Below are positions 54,897-63,310 of a stretch of 64,000 nt of DNA, piece by piece. Source of the stretch: Candidatus Bathyarchaeota archaeon (GTDB taxonomy: Archaea > Thermoproteota > Bathyarchaeia > Bathyarchaeales > Bathycorpusculaceae); NCBI GenBank assembly GCA_013388895.1, contig JACAEK010000013.1, forward strand, positions 46,908 to 110,907, read 5' to 3'. How positions within the stretch are numbered: the first letter of the stretch is position 1; each line of letters begins with the position of its first letter. The notes under the pieces are model-generated. The model was given only the letters and a program-made list of their open reading frames with translations, was not told where the DNA came from and did not search any database. The position numbers and the translations under genes are program-made.

Positions 54897-55076
54897 CTAG
54901 CCTGTACTGCCTTGCAGAACAGAGGATAATAGTTTGATGATGAATCCTATTAGGCCAATTGCGCCTATGCCTAAGAAGCATATTTTCATTGATAGCCAGA
55001 GCTCGCTCGATGCTGGTTTCACTGCGAGTCTTAATGTTCTTCCGGCTTGGGATAGGAAAGATCTTAGGCTCACCAT
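54897..55076 (-). CDS. secE: Preprotein translocase subunit SecE (Sec61 gamma)
   Basis: 59 residues, in a different frame from the longest open frame here. It starts MVSLRSFLSQAGRTLRLA and continues KPASSELWLSMKICFLGIGA, IGLIGFIIKLLSSVL. The amphipathic helix with KP-S-E followed by one membrane helix with GxIGFII is the SecE pattern. It clamps the SecY channel. ATG at 55076, TAG at 54897-54899, and it lies 12 bases before spt5 as in other archaea. Confidence 0.9.
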   Translation of the reverse strand: MVSLRSFLSQAGRTLRLAVKPASSELWLSMKICFLGIGAIGLIGFIIKLLSSVLQGSTG

Positions 55077-55107
55077 GGCTTATCGGCACACTCATCGGTT
55101 TGACATG

Positions 55108-55118
55108 ATATAAATGTT
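55108..55118 (-). promoter_or_regulatory. Probable TATA box of the secE-L12 operon
   Basis: The minus strand reads ACATTTATATC about 32-42 bases before the secE ATG. Transcription would start near 55086, giving a very short leader, consistent with the missing Shine-Dalgarno. Confidence 0.45.
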
Positions 55119-55200
55119 GTTATGGTGTTTTGGTTTTAATAGATAATTTGGGACGTTTCTATTAACTTTTCTGTGTGTTTACGTTTGCGTGCAATGGCGA

Positions 55201-55231
55201 TAGGCCCCTCTATTTGGAGCCAAATAGGTTC
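55201..55231 (-). repeat. Dispersed intergenic element, copy E
   Basis: On the minus strand: ACCTATTTGGCTCCAAATAG then AGGGGCCTA. CTATTTGG/CCAAATAG is a perfect eight-base inverted repeat with a two-base loop. It matches copy D at 51861-51890 at about 25 of 30 bases. Confidence 0.5.
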
Positions 55232-55263
55232 TGTTGGGTTGAAAGCGGTTTGTTATCTGAATG

Positions 55264-56088
55264 TTAGATTCTTTGGATGGGAAGACCTATTTTTTTGAGC
55301 ATTTCGACAAGTTCTGCTTTGTTTTCGCCTTTTATGCCTTTCCAATCCAAAATTATGGATTTTACCTGTTCCAGTGTTTTTTCCACGCATTTGTTTAGGA
55401 TTTCTGAATCCACGTATGGAATAGCGTATTTTGGAATTATGTGCCCAAAAGCTGTTTCGTTTTTCAGTGCTAGACGGGTGAACTTTCCATTGTAATGTGG
55501 TCCGCCGATGCCCAGAGCCGCTTTGGCTTGAGATTCACCGAACTTCGCAATGGCTTCCATTGTTGCACGGGCTACAACTTCGGCTGCTTTCAAATCGTTC
55601 CATTGTTTAGGCGAGCTTCCTAGTTCTGCGAACATTGTGGGAATGTTTAATGAAGGGCCATGGTGAGTGCATTCATAAGAAACCTCGTAATCAAGCTGCA
55701 TTTCCTCTTTAAGGCGCACCATAGCCTTTAAGGTGTCTCGCATAGCGTTGGCTGGTGAAACAGAAACCATTTTTGGAAGACCGCCCAATTCTGCGTCGCC
55801 TAAATTGCCTGGAACATGAACTGACAAAGTAGGAGTGCCACTGACACTGCTATGCTTAGATATGAAAATAATGAGCTCTAAGCATGTAAAGAAATCCGTT
55901 ATGCTCTGAGCGTACACAGATTCCGTTTTCAAAGTTACGAGTCTGATTCTTTTGCCATCAAAATTGGCCTCGTAAACTGGGTTTTCTTGGAAATTTTCTG
56001 GTTGTTTCTCAAATGTGTAATAGTTTAGAATTTGCATAGCGATGTTTAGACTTGCAATGTCTTTGTTCGACGAAACCAGTAGAATCAT
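55264..56088 (-). CDS. dtdA: D-aminoacyl-tRNA deacylase, archaeal/plant type (DTD2)
   Basis: 274 residues. It has the family stretches FISKHSSVSGTPTLSVHVPG, ECTHHGPSLNIPTMFAELGS and ALGIGGPHYNGKFTRLAL, which include the zinc-binding His residues. It removes D-amino acids from tRNA so they do not enter proteins. The ATG at 56088 starts right at the family N-terminus. Divergent from the methyltransferase gene across an AT-rich 114-base gap. Confidence 0.95.
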   Translation of the reverse strand: MILLVSSNKDIASLNIAMQILNYYTFEKQPENFQENPVYEANFDGKRIRLVTLKTESVYAQSITDFFTCLELIIFISKHSSVSGTPTLSVHVPGNLGDAELGGLPKMVSVSPANAMRDTLKAMVRLKEEMQLDYEVSYECTHHGPSLNIPTMFAELGSSPKQWNDLKAAEVVARATMEAIAKFGESQAKAALGIGGPHYNGKFTRLALKNETAFGHIIPKYAIPYVDSEILNKCVEKTLEQVKSIILDWKGIKGENKAELVEMLKKIGLPIQRI

Positions 56089-56202
56089 GAGAACAGCTTG
56101 CCTTCTAATTTGCTTTGTAGAGATAATAAATAATGTTATATTTTAATGAAATTAGTCCCTAGATTTGTAGTTGAAACGGTCTGCACAAAATTGGGAATAT
56201 AA

Positions 56203-56970
56203 ATGAAAGATGAATTCAATCTTGAAGCAAAACTCTACGACGAAGTTTGGGGAAAACGTGACTACGACAAAGACGTGAAATTTCTGAACAGTCTATTTCG
56301 AAAATATAACTGCAGAAGCATCCTTGATGTGGGATGTGGAACAGGAAACCATTCCATTAGACTGAGCAAACTAGGATACGAAGTAACTGGAATTGATATA
56401 AGTGCATCTATGCTGAAAATGGCTAGAAAGAAAAACAGAACGTCAAAAATTAGATTTTTGCAGAGTGACATGAAAAAACTAGGAGAAGTTATTCCAAAAG
56501 GATCTAGATTTGATGCTGCAATTTGTTTAGGGCATGTTCTTTCTCATTTAATGACGGATAAAGATTTGCGAGCATTTCTCAGTGGATTGCATAAAATACT
56601 GAAAGAAAAGAGTATTTTCGTTTTTAGCGCCAAAAACGCTAAGAGAATCAATGAGAGATATTTGAACGTGCTTCGTTTGGACCACATGATAAATAAAGAA
56701 AAATTGCGGCTTGCACTATTTTCGTATAACTCGAGGGATATGCAAGACACAAACACTCTGATGTGGAGACCTATCTACATATTAAAAGAAAATGGAAAAA
56801 TGGACTTGCAGATTAGAGAACACAAGCTTAGGTGGTTTGAATTTCTGCCCCTTAAGAAGATAGTAGAGAAATCTGGTTTTGATGTACTCACGATTCACTC
56901 TGGGCCCGAGAAAGAAAAGTTCAGAGAAAATGAACATGATGACATGTGGTTTGTAACGCGCGTTAGATGA
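56203..56970 (+). CDS. Class I SAM-dependent methyltransferase
   Basis: 255 residues. The SAM-binding motif I SILDVGCGTGNHSIRLSKLG (about 39-58) is followed by GIDISASMLKMARKK and FDAAICLGHVLSHL. The N-terminal AKLYDEVWG is common in small-molecule methyltransferases. The C-terminal part (MDLQIREHKLRWFEFLPL) has the beta-extension of this group. The substrate is not known. Confidence 0.85.
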   Translation: MKDEFNLEAKLYDEVWGKRDYDKDVKFLNSLFRKYNCRSILDVGCGTGNHSIRLSKLGYEVTGIDISASMLKMARKKNRTSKIRFLQSDMKKLGEVIPKGSRFDAAICLGHVLSHLMTDKDLRAFLSGLHKILKEKSIFVFSAKNAKRINERYLNVLRLDHMINKEKLRLALFSYNSRDMQDTNTLMWRPIYILKENGKMDLQIREHKLRWFEFLPLKKIVEKSGFDVLTIHSGPEKEKFRENEHDDMWFVTRVR

Positions 56971-57125
56971 AGAGAAAAGGCATAACATCTTGAACTGCCA
57001 TCTGCTATACGAAGTTTTATCCAATCAACGTCCAGCCTTTCTTCCAGATAATCTATCACTTTTCTTTGCAGATGGCGCATCTATACGCAAAAACTTTATG
57101 TTCACATATGGTTTCGTCTTGTAGC

Positions 57126-57635
57126 ATGGCAATTGTTTCGGAGCTTACTGCATGTGACATTCCTAGACTTAGAGCGTTCATTTTGGAAGCTTGGCGATTG
57201 GCTGGGCCTTCGGCTTTAGGCTGGACAGGAGCTACCGACGAGAACATCTCGGAGATTGCTTCTGAAAATTATCTTCAAGGGTTTATTGGAAACGCAGATC
57301 TGAAAGTTTTCATCAGCAAAATACGAGAAAACGTGGTCGGATTCTGCGCGTTGCGAAAGATAGACGACCGCTCAGTTGAGCTTGCAGGAATTGTTGTTCG
57401 TCAAGACCAATTGGGCAGAGGGGTTGGAACTGATCTGTTCGAAGCAGCGAAGAAACAAGCTGTTAGGTCAGGGTTTGCCACCATGCTGGTCAAGACAGAA
57501 TCAATTAATGATAGAGCTTTGTCTTTCTACAGAAGTAAAGGATTTGTAGAAGGTGAACACGTAGTCGAGGAAATAAGAGGGATCTATGTCAATCTGACGG
57601 TTCTCAAGCTCGATCTTCCAGAAGCACAAAAATAA
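57126..57635 (+). CDS. GNAT-family N-acetyltransferase
   Basis: 169 residues from the ATG at 57126; the frame is open from 57066. The acetyl-CoA loop is VVRQDQLGRGVGTDLFEAAK (about 107-126), followed by MLVKTESINDRALSFYRSKG, the usual GNAT C-terminal half. The start is chosen because a possible TATA box (AAAACTTTATG, near 57092) lies 25-30 bases upstream, giving a near-leaderless transcript. The acceptor is unknown. This one is intact, unlike the two other small GNAT genes in the window. Confidence 0.82.
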   Translation: MAIVSELTACDIPRLRAFILEAWRLAGPSALGWTGATDENISEIASENYLQGFIGNADLKVFISKIRENVVGFCALRKIDDRSVELAGIVVRQDQLGRGVGTDLFEAAKKQAVRSGFATMLVKTESINDRALSFYRSKGFVEGEHVVEEIRGIYVNLTVLKLDLPEAQK

Positions 57636-57721
57636 CTAGTTCTGCCGTCGTCCGTTTTGTTGGTTGAGGAAAAGTTTTATAGCTTAGCTTCGGTGGTTTT
57701 GGTTCTGAAAGAAGTGGAAAC

Positions 57722-58636
57722 ATGCATTTACTTAACTTTAAGGAGTTGTCTGGGCAACAACTTACGGAAATTATTGATAAGGGTATTGAAGTCAAGCATA
57801 ATCTGAAAAAATATCGAAATGCTCTGGATGGCAAGTCTTTGGCTATGATTTTCCAGAAAACTTCGACGCGGACCAGAGTTTCTTTTGAGGTGGCTATGAC
57901 CCAGCTTGGTGGCCACGCGCTTTATATCGACTGGAGAACGACGAATTTTGCTTTGGCAGATATCCATGATGAAATACGATATTTATCGAGGAATGTTGAT
58001 TGTATAATGGCACGTCTATTGAAAAACGCTGATTTGCAAGCTATGGCTGAAGCCTCTCGTATTCCAGTAATTAACGGGTGTGATGATAAATATCATCCAA
58101 GTGAAGTGATTGGGGATTTGATAACTGTGAAGGAGAAGGCGGGCAAACTGAAAGGTGTTAAGCTAGTTTACATAGGGGCGCATAACAACGTTTGCAATTC
58201 GCTTATTGAGGGATGCACCAAAACAGGCGTCAAAATAACCACTGTGACACCCATATTTAATGAGCCAGCAAGAGATGAGGAATTGCTGGAAGATGCTAAG
58301 AAAACTGGGTTATACGAGACTACTTTAGATGTTAAGGAGGCAGTTAAAGATGCGGATTTTGTTTATACGGACACTTGGGTTGATATGGAATTCTTCTTAG
58401 ACCCGAAATATGCCGCAGAGAAGGAAAAGCGGGTCAAACTTATGATGCCTTACCAAATCAACAAGGAACTACTGACGGGAAGCAATGCGTACATTATGCA
58501 TGACATGCCAATTCACAGAGGCTACGAAATAAATGCAGATGCCATTGAAAGCCCAAAATCAATAATCTATGAGCAGAGCGAGAACAGGCTTTACTCAGCA
58601 GAAACAATACTACTAAAATTGCTTGGAAAATACTGA
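57722..58636 (+). CDS. Aspartate/ornithine carbamoyltransferase-family protein with altered substrate motifs
   Basis: 304 residues. The carbamoyl phosphate loop STRTR (residues 48-52) is intact and the fold is clearly OTC-like (VTPIFNEPARDEELL; DADFVYTDTW). But HPxQ is HPSE (125-128), the ornithine loop SMG is DME (221-223 in DTWVDME), and HCLP is HDMP (260-263). These positions bind the carbamoyl group and the amino substrate in OTC. It may still be the arginine-pathway ArgF, but the acceptor may differ. Convergent with ftsY, two bases apart. Confidence 0.72.
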   Translation: MHLLNFKELSGQQLTEIIDKGIEVKHNLKKYRNALDGKSLAMIFQKTSTRTRVSFEVAMTQLGGHALYIDWRTTNFALADIHDEIRYLSRNVDCIMARLLKNADLQAMAEASRIPVINGCDDKYHPSEVIGDLITVKEKAGKLKGVKLVYIGAHNNVCNSLIEGCTKTGVKITTVTPIFNEPARDEELLEDAKKTGLYETTLDVKEAVKDADFVYTDTWVDMEFFLDPKYAAEKEKRVKLMMPYQINKELLTGSNAYIMHDMPIHRGYEINADAIESPKSIIYEQSENRLYSAETILLKLLGKY

Positions 58637-58638
58637 GA

Positions 58639-59544
58639 CTATTTTAGTATCATTTGTACGAATTTTTCTGGGTCAAACTCTTCCAAGTCATCATATGTCT
58701 GCCCAATGCCAATAAACATAATAGGCTTATGCGTCACATAGGTTACGCTTAAAGATGCACCTCCTTTTACATCTGCATCCACCTTAGTCAATATTGTGGC
58801 GTCTATGCCAACGCTCTTATGGAATTCCTCTGCCTGCATAACAGCGTCGTTTCCCGTAAGCGAATCCACAGTTAGCAGTGTCAAGTCTGGATTTACAATG
58901 CGCTTAATCTTTGCCAACTCGTTCATTAAGTTCTTGTTTGTCTGCATTCGCCCCGCTGTGTCAATCAAAACTACGTTTATTCCATGCGATTTTGCATGAT
59001 TTATCGTGTCATAAGCTACTGCAGCTGGGTCCGCGCCATACTTGTGTTTAATCATGCGAAGCCCTAAACGTTTAGCATGCTCTTCCAACTGCTCAATAGA
59101 GCCCGCCCGGTAAGTGTCGCTGCAAGCCAGAACTACAGAATAACCCTTCTTATTCAAGAAATGGGCAACTTTGGCAATGGTTGTGGTTTTCCCCGTACCA
59201 TTAATCCCAACAAAAACAATGACGAAAGGCGCACTCTTCTTCCGCTTTTCTTCAACAGCTTTTAACAAATCAATGTTATGATTTGTGCACATCGTCTCCA
59301 GAAGCACATCATGAAGACTCTTTTCAACTATTTTCTTGCGGTCTTCGAGACGTTTAACCTGAACGCCATCCAAACGTTTTTCCATGCTATCACATATTTG
59401 CTCTGCCACAGGAAAAGCAACATCATTTTCTACGAGGCTTACTCTAAACTCTGACAGAACAGGACGTAGGCTTTCAGCCTTAAGCTCTGTTGTTGTAACC
59501 TTGTTAACTAGACCCTTCAGCCCAGACTTCAGCTTCTCAAACAT
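58639..59544 (-). CDS. ftsY: Signal recognition particle receptor FtsY
   Basis: 301 residues from the ATG at 59544, which overlaps the prefoldin stop; the frame is open from 59577. The N-domain is followed by the SRP GTPase G domain: FVGINGTGKTTTIAKVAHF (G1), SDTYRAGSIEQLE (RGD-like G2 region), LIDTAGRMQTNKN (G3) and TKVDADVKGG (G4). The acidic N-terminal A domain of bacterial FtsY is missing, as usual in archaea. It docks SRP-ribosome complexes at the membrane. Last gene of the eight-to-ten-gene translation operon. Confidence 0.96.
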   Translation of the reverse strand: MFEKLKSGLKGLVNKVTTTELKAESLRPVLSEFRVSLVENDVAFPVAEQICDSMEKRLDGVQVKRLEDRKKIVEKSLHDVLLETMCTNHNIDLLKAVEEKRKKSAPFVIVFVGINGTGKTTTIAKVAHFLNKKGYSVVLACSDTYRAGSIEQLEEHAKRLGLRMIKHKYGADPAAVAYDTINHAKSHGINVVLIDTAGRMQTNKNLMNELAKIKRIVNPDLTLLTVDSLTGNDAVMQAEEFHKSVGIDATILTKVDADVKGGASLSVTYVTHKPIMFIGIGQTYDDLEEFDPEKFVQMILK

Positions 59545-59986
59545 CTTTAGAAGATTGCTCCTTTCGCAACTCTGCAACTAAACTCTCAAATCTTTCTCTT
59601 CCCGCACTCATTTTTTCAGCAACTTGAGACAACTGTTGCTGAAGAGACAACCGTGTTTTTTCAGTGTTTTCCAGACGTTTCTTAACGATCTCTTTTGCTT
59701 CTTGCAGAGTTTTTTCAACCGAAACACTCGCACCCATTCCAACAATTAGCTTATCTGAATTGTCAAGTTTGGCTTTGATAAAGGAGTTGCCACCTATCGG
59801 CACCAAAAGTTCCGAGTTTTCCTTTTCTTTCTCTAAACCTTCCAGCGACATATTCGCATATGTCAAATCTGTCATAACTGCGTTTATCATGTCAATTCTA
59901 GACTGCAACGCCTCCGCAGTCTGCTCAAGCAACCGCAATTCAATGCTTATTCTACGCAGTTCTTCTTCGCGTTTATCCTTCTCCAA
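59537..59986 (-). CDS. pfdA: Prefoldin alpha subunit
   Basis: 149 residues if started at the TTG at 59986, which has GGAG nine bases upstream; the frame is open to a TTG at 60007. It has two long coiled coils (EELRRISIELRLLEQTAEAL; KRLENTEKTRLSLQQQLSQV) around the beta-hairpin core LLVPIGGNSFIKAKL and VGMGASVSVEK. With prefoldin beta it forms a jellyfish-shaped chaperone for unfolded proteins. It overlaps the L18a end and the ftsY start. Confidence 0.9.
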   Translation of the reverse strand: MEKDKREEELRRISIELRLLEQTAEALQSRIDMINAVMTDLTYANMSLEGLEKEKENSELLVPIGGNSFIKAKLDNSDKLIVGMGASVSVEKTLQEAKEIVKKRLENTEKTRLSLQQQLSQVAEKMSAGRERFESLVAELRKEQSSKDV

Positions 59987-60218
59987 CTTTTTCGTCTCCA
60001 GCAACAAGCTTTTTGATTAACGGATTCTGTATCTCTTCAAGCGGAACCTCCTCAACGCGAGTTATTTTTATGTGAACCCGTTTCACGCGGTGTCTGCTTC
60101 CTAATTCTGCGTAAACTTTCTCGACTGCATGTTCACTTTTAGCAGCGATTATTTCCTTTTTGAACTGGGTTTTTAGGTTTGGCTTTTGAATTTCACCTAT
60201 AACTCTGAAAACTTTCAT
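59973..60218 (-). CDS. rpl18a: Ribosomal protein eL20 (L18a/LX)
   Basis: 81 residues. VFRVIGEIQKPN at the N-terminus and HAVEKVYAELGSRHRVKRVH then ITRVEEV match the archaeal LX family. The ATG lies inside the 3' end of the aIF6 gene (26-base overlap), the usual neighbour in archaea. Confidence 0.92.
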   Translation of the reverse strand: MKVFRVIGEIQKPNLKTQFKKEIIAAKSEHAVEKVYAELGSRHRVKRVHIKITRVEEVPLEEIQNPLIKKLVAGDEKVGEG

Positions 60219-60900
60219 TTACCTCATCTTCCTTCACAACATCCAGAGCGTTCTCAATTATAAACATCTCGGGACCCGTAGTCATAGACCCCAAAACAGC
60301 AGCAAAACGATTTCCAATCAAACCCGTACCCACGTAGGGTATGCCACAATTAACAGTGCTTACATCAACTGGCACCTTCAAAACATCTTCTAAAAGTTTG
60401 CGTTCAGAATCCCTCAACAACGGATGCGCCACAACCCCCTTGTTTGTGGCAACAGCCAACGACCCAACATATGGCAAACCAGCAATTTCGCTAGGCACAG
60501 CCTCAACACCCAAAGTCTCAGAAATCTCCTCGATTTCGTTCGCTCGAAAACGCACATCAACTATAGCACCATAATCATTCGCTAAGACCAGATTGCCATA
60601 GGCGGTTTTCTTTCTCTCCATCATCGTTATGTTTCCTTCAAAACAAGATTTTATGGTTCCAATCTCTTTATCGCTTACAAAGTGCGGTAGCAGAATCCCA
60701 TTCGAGTTCGCACACGCAAGCGCGCCAACTAGAACTGATGCGCCAATCGATGTTTGAATCAGCTTGACCTTCAGCCACTCGCTCAGTTTTTCTGCCTTCT
60801 TAAACGGAACCACTTTTGGAACAATGACAACTTTGTCTGTAGCAAGCGAGTAAACGCCTATACTTACGCTTCCAACAATGCTGGACAAGTAAATGGCCAA
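60193..60900 (-). CDS. eif6: Translation initiation factor aIF6
   Basis: 235 residues. The five-fold pseudo-symmetric repeats can be seen (IGVYSLATDKVVIVP; IGASVLVGALACANSNGILL; YGAIVDVRFRANEIEEI; VGSLAVATNKGVVAHPLL; VGTGLIGNRFAAVLGS). It binds the large subunit and stops early joining with the small subunit. It overlaps rpl18a by 26 bases. Confidence 0.95.
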   Translation of the reverse strand: MAIYLSSIVGSVSIGVYSLATDKVVIVPKVVPFKKAEKLSEWLKVKLIQTSIGASVLVGALACANSNGILLPHFVSDKEIGTIKSCFEGNITMMERKKTAYGNLVLANDYGAIVDVRFRANEIEEISETLGVEAVPSEIAGLPYVGSLAVATNKGVVAHPLLRDSERKLLEDVLKVPVDVSTVNCGIPYVGTGLIGNRFAAVLGSMTTGPEMFIIENALDVVKEDEVNESFQSYR

Positions 60901-60903
60901 GGA

Positions 60904-61437
60904 TTAGTCTCCTTCAGCCAAATAAACAGTGACGTTGCCCTCTTTATCTTTTGCAGCCCTTATTCTAATGTTTCTTGAAGGCTTTTCTATGCCACGCTTC
61001 CAGATTCTTTCATTTACCTCATTATTAATAATCAGTCTTTTAGGGGCTTCTTCTTCGCTCTCTTTTTTTGCTTCGAGCTTCATGTGTCGCGTCACAAAAT
61101 TCCGTATAATGCGCATCGCCTTTGGGGCCCTTTTGTTTGGCGGCTTAATCCATGCTTTGCCCAAAGGAATTGTATAGATTCTTTCTTCAATTATCTCCTC
61201 TTCTTCCGCCTTTTCCTCACGTGCCGGTGGTTTAGCCTTTTCAACTGTCGCAGCCATTTCTTCTTCCATTTCTTCTTCTATTGCTGTTTCAGCTGTTTCC
61301 TCTGCAATTTCTTCTTTCTTTTCCTCTTCGGAAATTTCCTCAGTCTTCTCTTCACTTTCGGCTTCTTCGACAGTTTCGGCTGCTTCTTTCGGTTCTTCTT
61401 CTTTCTTCAGCGCCTCTTCGTTGCTTTCTTCATCCAT
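60904..61437 (-). CDS. rpl31e: Ribosomal protein eL31 with a long acidic N-terminal extension
   Basis: 177 residues from the ATG at 61437 (GGTGA eight bases upstream); the frame is open from a GTG at 61449. The C-terminal 90 residues are eL31: RIYTIPLGKAWIKPPNKRA, MRIIRNFVTRHMK and NEVNERIWKRGIEKPSR. The first 85 residues are almost only Glu, Lys and Ala and are likely disordered. Usual archaeal eL31 is about 80-100 residues. The tail is predicted to reach out from the tunnel exit area, where eL31 sits. Next to rpl39e and eif6. Confidence 0.92.
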   Translation of the reverse strand: MDEESNEEALKKEEEPKEAAETVEEAESEEKTEEISEEEKKEEIAEETAETAIEEEMEEEMAATVEKAKPPAREEKAEEEEIIEERIYTIPLGKAWIKPPNKRAPKAMRIIRNFVTRHMKLEAKKESEEEAPKRLIINNEVNERIWKRGIEKPSRNIRIRAAKDKEGNVTVYLAEGD

Positions 61438-61450
61438 CTTTTGATTCACC

Positions 61451-61606
61451 TTAAGCCTTTATTTTTCTGGTTCTCCATTGTCTTCTTTTCGGATGTGTTC
61501 TAACTTTGCCGGCTGTTTTGGCTATTACCCATGTTGGTACCGCTTTTTTCTGTTTTCCTGCCTTTGCTAGTCTTCGTTTCTTTGCTGTGGGCTTGTTTCT
61601 GGTCAT
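61451..61606 (-). CDS. rpl39e: Ribosomal protein eL39
   Basis: 51 residues. [37 protein letters not shown] and QWRTRKIK match eL39 along its whole length, including the conserved P-x-W and THPKRR. eL39 lines the peptide exit tunnel. ATG at 61606, TAA at 61451-61453, just upstream of eL31 as in most archaea. Confidence 0.94.
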   Translation of the reverse strand: MTRNKPTAKKRRLAKAGKQKKAVPTWVIAKTAGKVRTHPKRRQWRTRKIKA

Positions 61607-61608
61607 GT

Positions 61609-61947
61609 TTACATCCTTCTTATTTTTGTTTCGCGTTTTTGGGATTGCAGTTGAATGAGGATTTGCTTTAGCTGTGCGTCCGTTAGGGGTGAGGGAAGCT
61701 TTCCCTGTTGTGCCAGTTGGATTAGTTGTAGCTCTAGCTGTTCAGTAAATTCTGGCTTAACCATCTTAAGATTTGTTAGCCGCTGACGCGCTTCCGTGGT
61801 TAAGATTTTCCTTAGCAAGTTCTGTTTTTGCTGTTCCAACTGCTGTTCCATTTGGACCTGCCTTTGCTCTCCAGCCGCTTTCTGCTGCAAAGCCAAAAGT
61901 TTTCGCTTGCGGAGCTCTTCCAGCTCTTCGTCTGACATTTCAGCCAC
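61609..61947 (-). CDS. PDCD5-like DNA-binding protein
   Basis: 112 residues, all helical. [20 protein letters not shown], then a Gln-rich helix, [20 protein letters not shown] and [10 protein letters not shown] are the TFAR19/PDCD5 family blocks. Archaeal members bind DNA or act near the ribosome; the exact role is unclear. It overlaps the eS19 gene by eight bases and is two bases from rpl39e. Confidence 0.93.
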   Translation of the reverse strand: MAEMSDEELEELRKRKLLALQQKAAGEQRQVQMEQQLEQQKQNLLRKILTTEARQRLTNLKMVKPEFTEQLELQLIQLAQQGKLPSPLTDAQLKQILIQLQSQKRETKIRRM

Positions 61948-62407
61948 CTTTTGAAGATTTCGCGCTATGGGTAACTTCTTTTGCTGATTCCTTCTGAACG
62001 CTTTCAGCGATTTCTTGCAGAATTTTCCTGCCTTCGCGTGTTATTTTTCTTCCTTTTGGTTTTGATGTTTCAACTAGACCAGCAGTTTCTAACTGCTGTA
62101 TAGATTTTCTTATTGCGGCTCTGCCTGCTCTAACTGCATGTTCTGGTTTGACGCCGAAGTCTTTTCTTCCTCCGTATTTGGTGCTTAATCTTTCAACGCC
62201 TATTGCTTCGTGAACGTAAATTTTCCGCAGTAACGAAGCGCAACGGATGTACCACCAGTCTGGATTTTGGGGCTGTTTTTCAACATGCGGTCCTGTCTTT
62301 GCAATGCTGGCCCATGCTGGTGGCGTTACGGCGTCCACGTTTTCTTTTAGGTACTTGGCTAGTTTTTCTATGAATTTGGATGCTGAAACATCGTAAGGCG
62401 TTGCCAA
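61940..62407 (-). CDS. rps19e: Ribosomal protein eS19
   Basis: 155 residues. [40 protein letters not shown] and [20 protein letters not shown] are strong eS19 blocks. It is needed for maturation of the small subunit. It follows yhbY after about 60 bases and overlaps the PDCD5 gene. The C-terminal tail is Lys/Ser-rich. Confidence 0.95.
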   Translation of the reverse strand: MATPYDVSASKFIEKLAKYLKENVDAVTPPAWASIAKTGPHVEKQPQNPDWWYIRCASLLRKIYVHEAIGVERLSTKYGGRKDFGVKPEHAVRAGRAAIRKSIQQLETAGLVETSKPKGRKITREGRKILQEIAESVQKESAKEVTHSAKSSKGG

Positions 62408-62466
62408 TATCCATTATCCTCTAGGGCTTTTCCCTCAGTAAATCATGAAGCCAAATATAAAGGCTT

Positions 62467-62748
62467 TCACTTTTTGCGTCGCTTATAAAGCATAAAAGTG
62501 TGTCCTCTAACTTCGACTAATGATGCCTCGGTCTGTTCAGCGGTTGTTAAGGCGATTTGTTTGGCTTCTGTTTCGCCAAGGGCGTTTTTCAGGATTTTAA
62601 TTTTAACCATCTTATTTTTGTCTAATTGTTTTTCAATTTCCTTCAACAATTGTTCTGAAACGCCGCTTTTGCCTACCCAAATTGTTGGGCTTTCTCCGCT
62701 TAGTCTGCGTTTGATGCGTCGTTTCATTCCTGCGGTCAATTTGCTCAT
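62467..62748 (-). CDS. CRM-domain RNA-binding protein (YhbY type)
   Basis: 93 residues from the ATG at 62748, which overlaps the rnp4 stop (ATGA) and has GGAGG 12 bases upstream. It has the CRM fold pattern: RIKRRLSGESPTIWVGKSGV, KNKMVKIKILKNALGETEAK and VEVRGHTFMLYKR (GxxG-like turn near WVGKSGVS). CRM proteins take part in ribosome assembly. Confidence 0.9.
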   Translation of the reverse strand: MSKLTAGMKRRIKRRLSGESPTIWVGKSGVSEQLLKEIEKQLDKNKMVKIKILKNALGETEAKQIALTTAEQTEASLVEVRGHTFMLYKRRKK

Positions 62749-63068
62749 AATTTTTGTTTTTCCTCCTTCTTTCTTAGCACAATTCGTGTTTGTTTGCCAC
62801 ATTTTAGGCAGGTAATCACCACGTGTGGTTCTCGTTGTTGTTTTATTCTTATACGAGAATTTGCGCCGGGTAAGATAAAGCTTTTACAATGGCTGCAGAT
62901 TTGGTGTCTGTGTTCGGTTGGTAAGCGAATTTTGGCTGCCATGGCTATTTTTCTAGCTGTATCTACATAGTGCTGCGCTAAGGAAGGATTTTCGTGGAAG
63001 ATTTCCTTCGCCAAACGAAAAAGAGTTTGAATGCGCTGCGCCGCTATTCGTTTAGTATCTGCATCCAA
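62745..63068 (-). CDS. rnp4: Ribonuclease P protein component 4 (Rpp21/Rpr2)
   Basis: 107 residues. The N-terminal helices (RIQTLFRLAKEIFHENPSLA) precede the zinc ribbon with C-x2-C (ICSHCKSFILPG) and C-x2-C (TCLKCGKQTR). It joins the RNase P RNA with Rpp29 for tRNA 5'-end processing. It appears to be the first gene of the minus-strand operon ending with ftsY. Confidence 0.94.
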   Translation of the reverse strand: MDADTKRIAAQRIQTLFRLAKEIFHENPSLAQHYVDTARKIAMAAKIRLPTEHRHQICSHCKSFILPGANSRIRIKQQREPHVVITCLKCGKQTRIVLRKKEEKQKL

Positions 63069-63175
63069 CTTTGCATATTACTCCGTCGAGTGAAATGCAC
63101 GTAACCATTGATAACTTTAGTCTCTCTACAAAATAAGGATAACTTGTTTTTTGACTCTATTGCTCTCTGCAGAGA

Positions 63176-63204
63176 GCCTAGCCCCCTATATGTAGATTCA
63201 ATTG
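63176..63204 (-). repeat. Dispersed intergenic element, copy C (weaker match)
   Basis: The minus strand reads TTGAATCTACATATA, then GGGGG, then CTAGGC. It shares the AATCTA...ATAGGGGG...CTAG core with copies A and B, upstream of the rnp4 operon. Confidence 0.4.
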
Positions 63205-63310
63205 TGGATTCTTGCAGAAATAGGCTATGTTTCTGGTCTTAAGTGTTATTTATCCCCAAACACATTAGCGATGTGTGAGTAAGGATTAAAAGTAGTCTAT
63301 TATTTTATTG

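Noticed and set aside
54889..55095. Longest open frame on the minus strand upstream of spt5
   Set aside because: It has no family features; another frame of the same bases encodes a clear SecE.
57056..57247. Small minus-strand ORF ending in a Cys pattern (CEHK ... CAICKEK)
   Set aside because: It is mostly antisense to the intact GNAT gene; the Cys part is only 20 codons and has no ribosome site.
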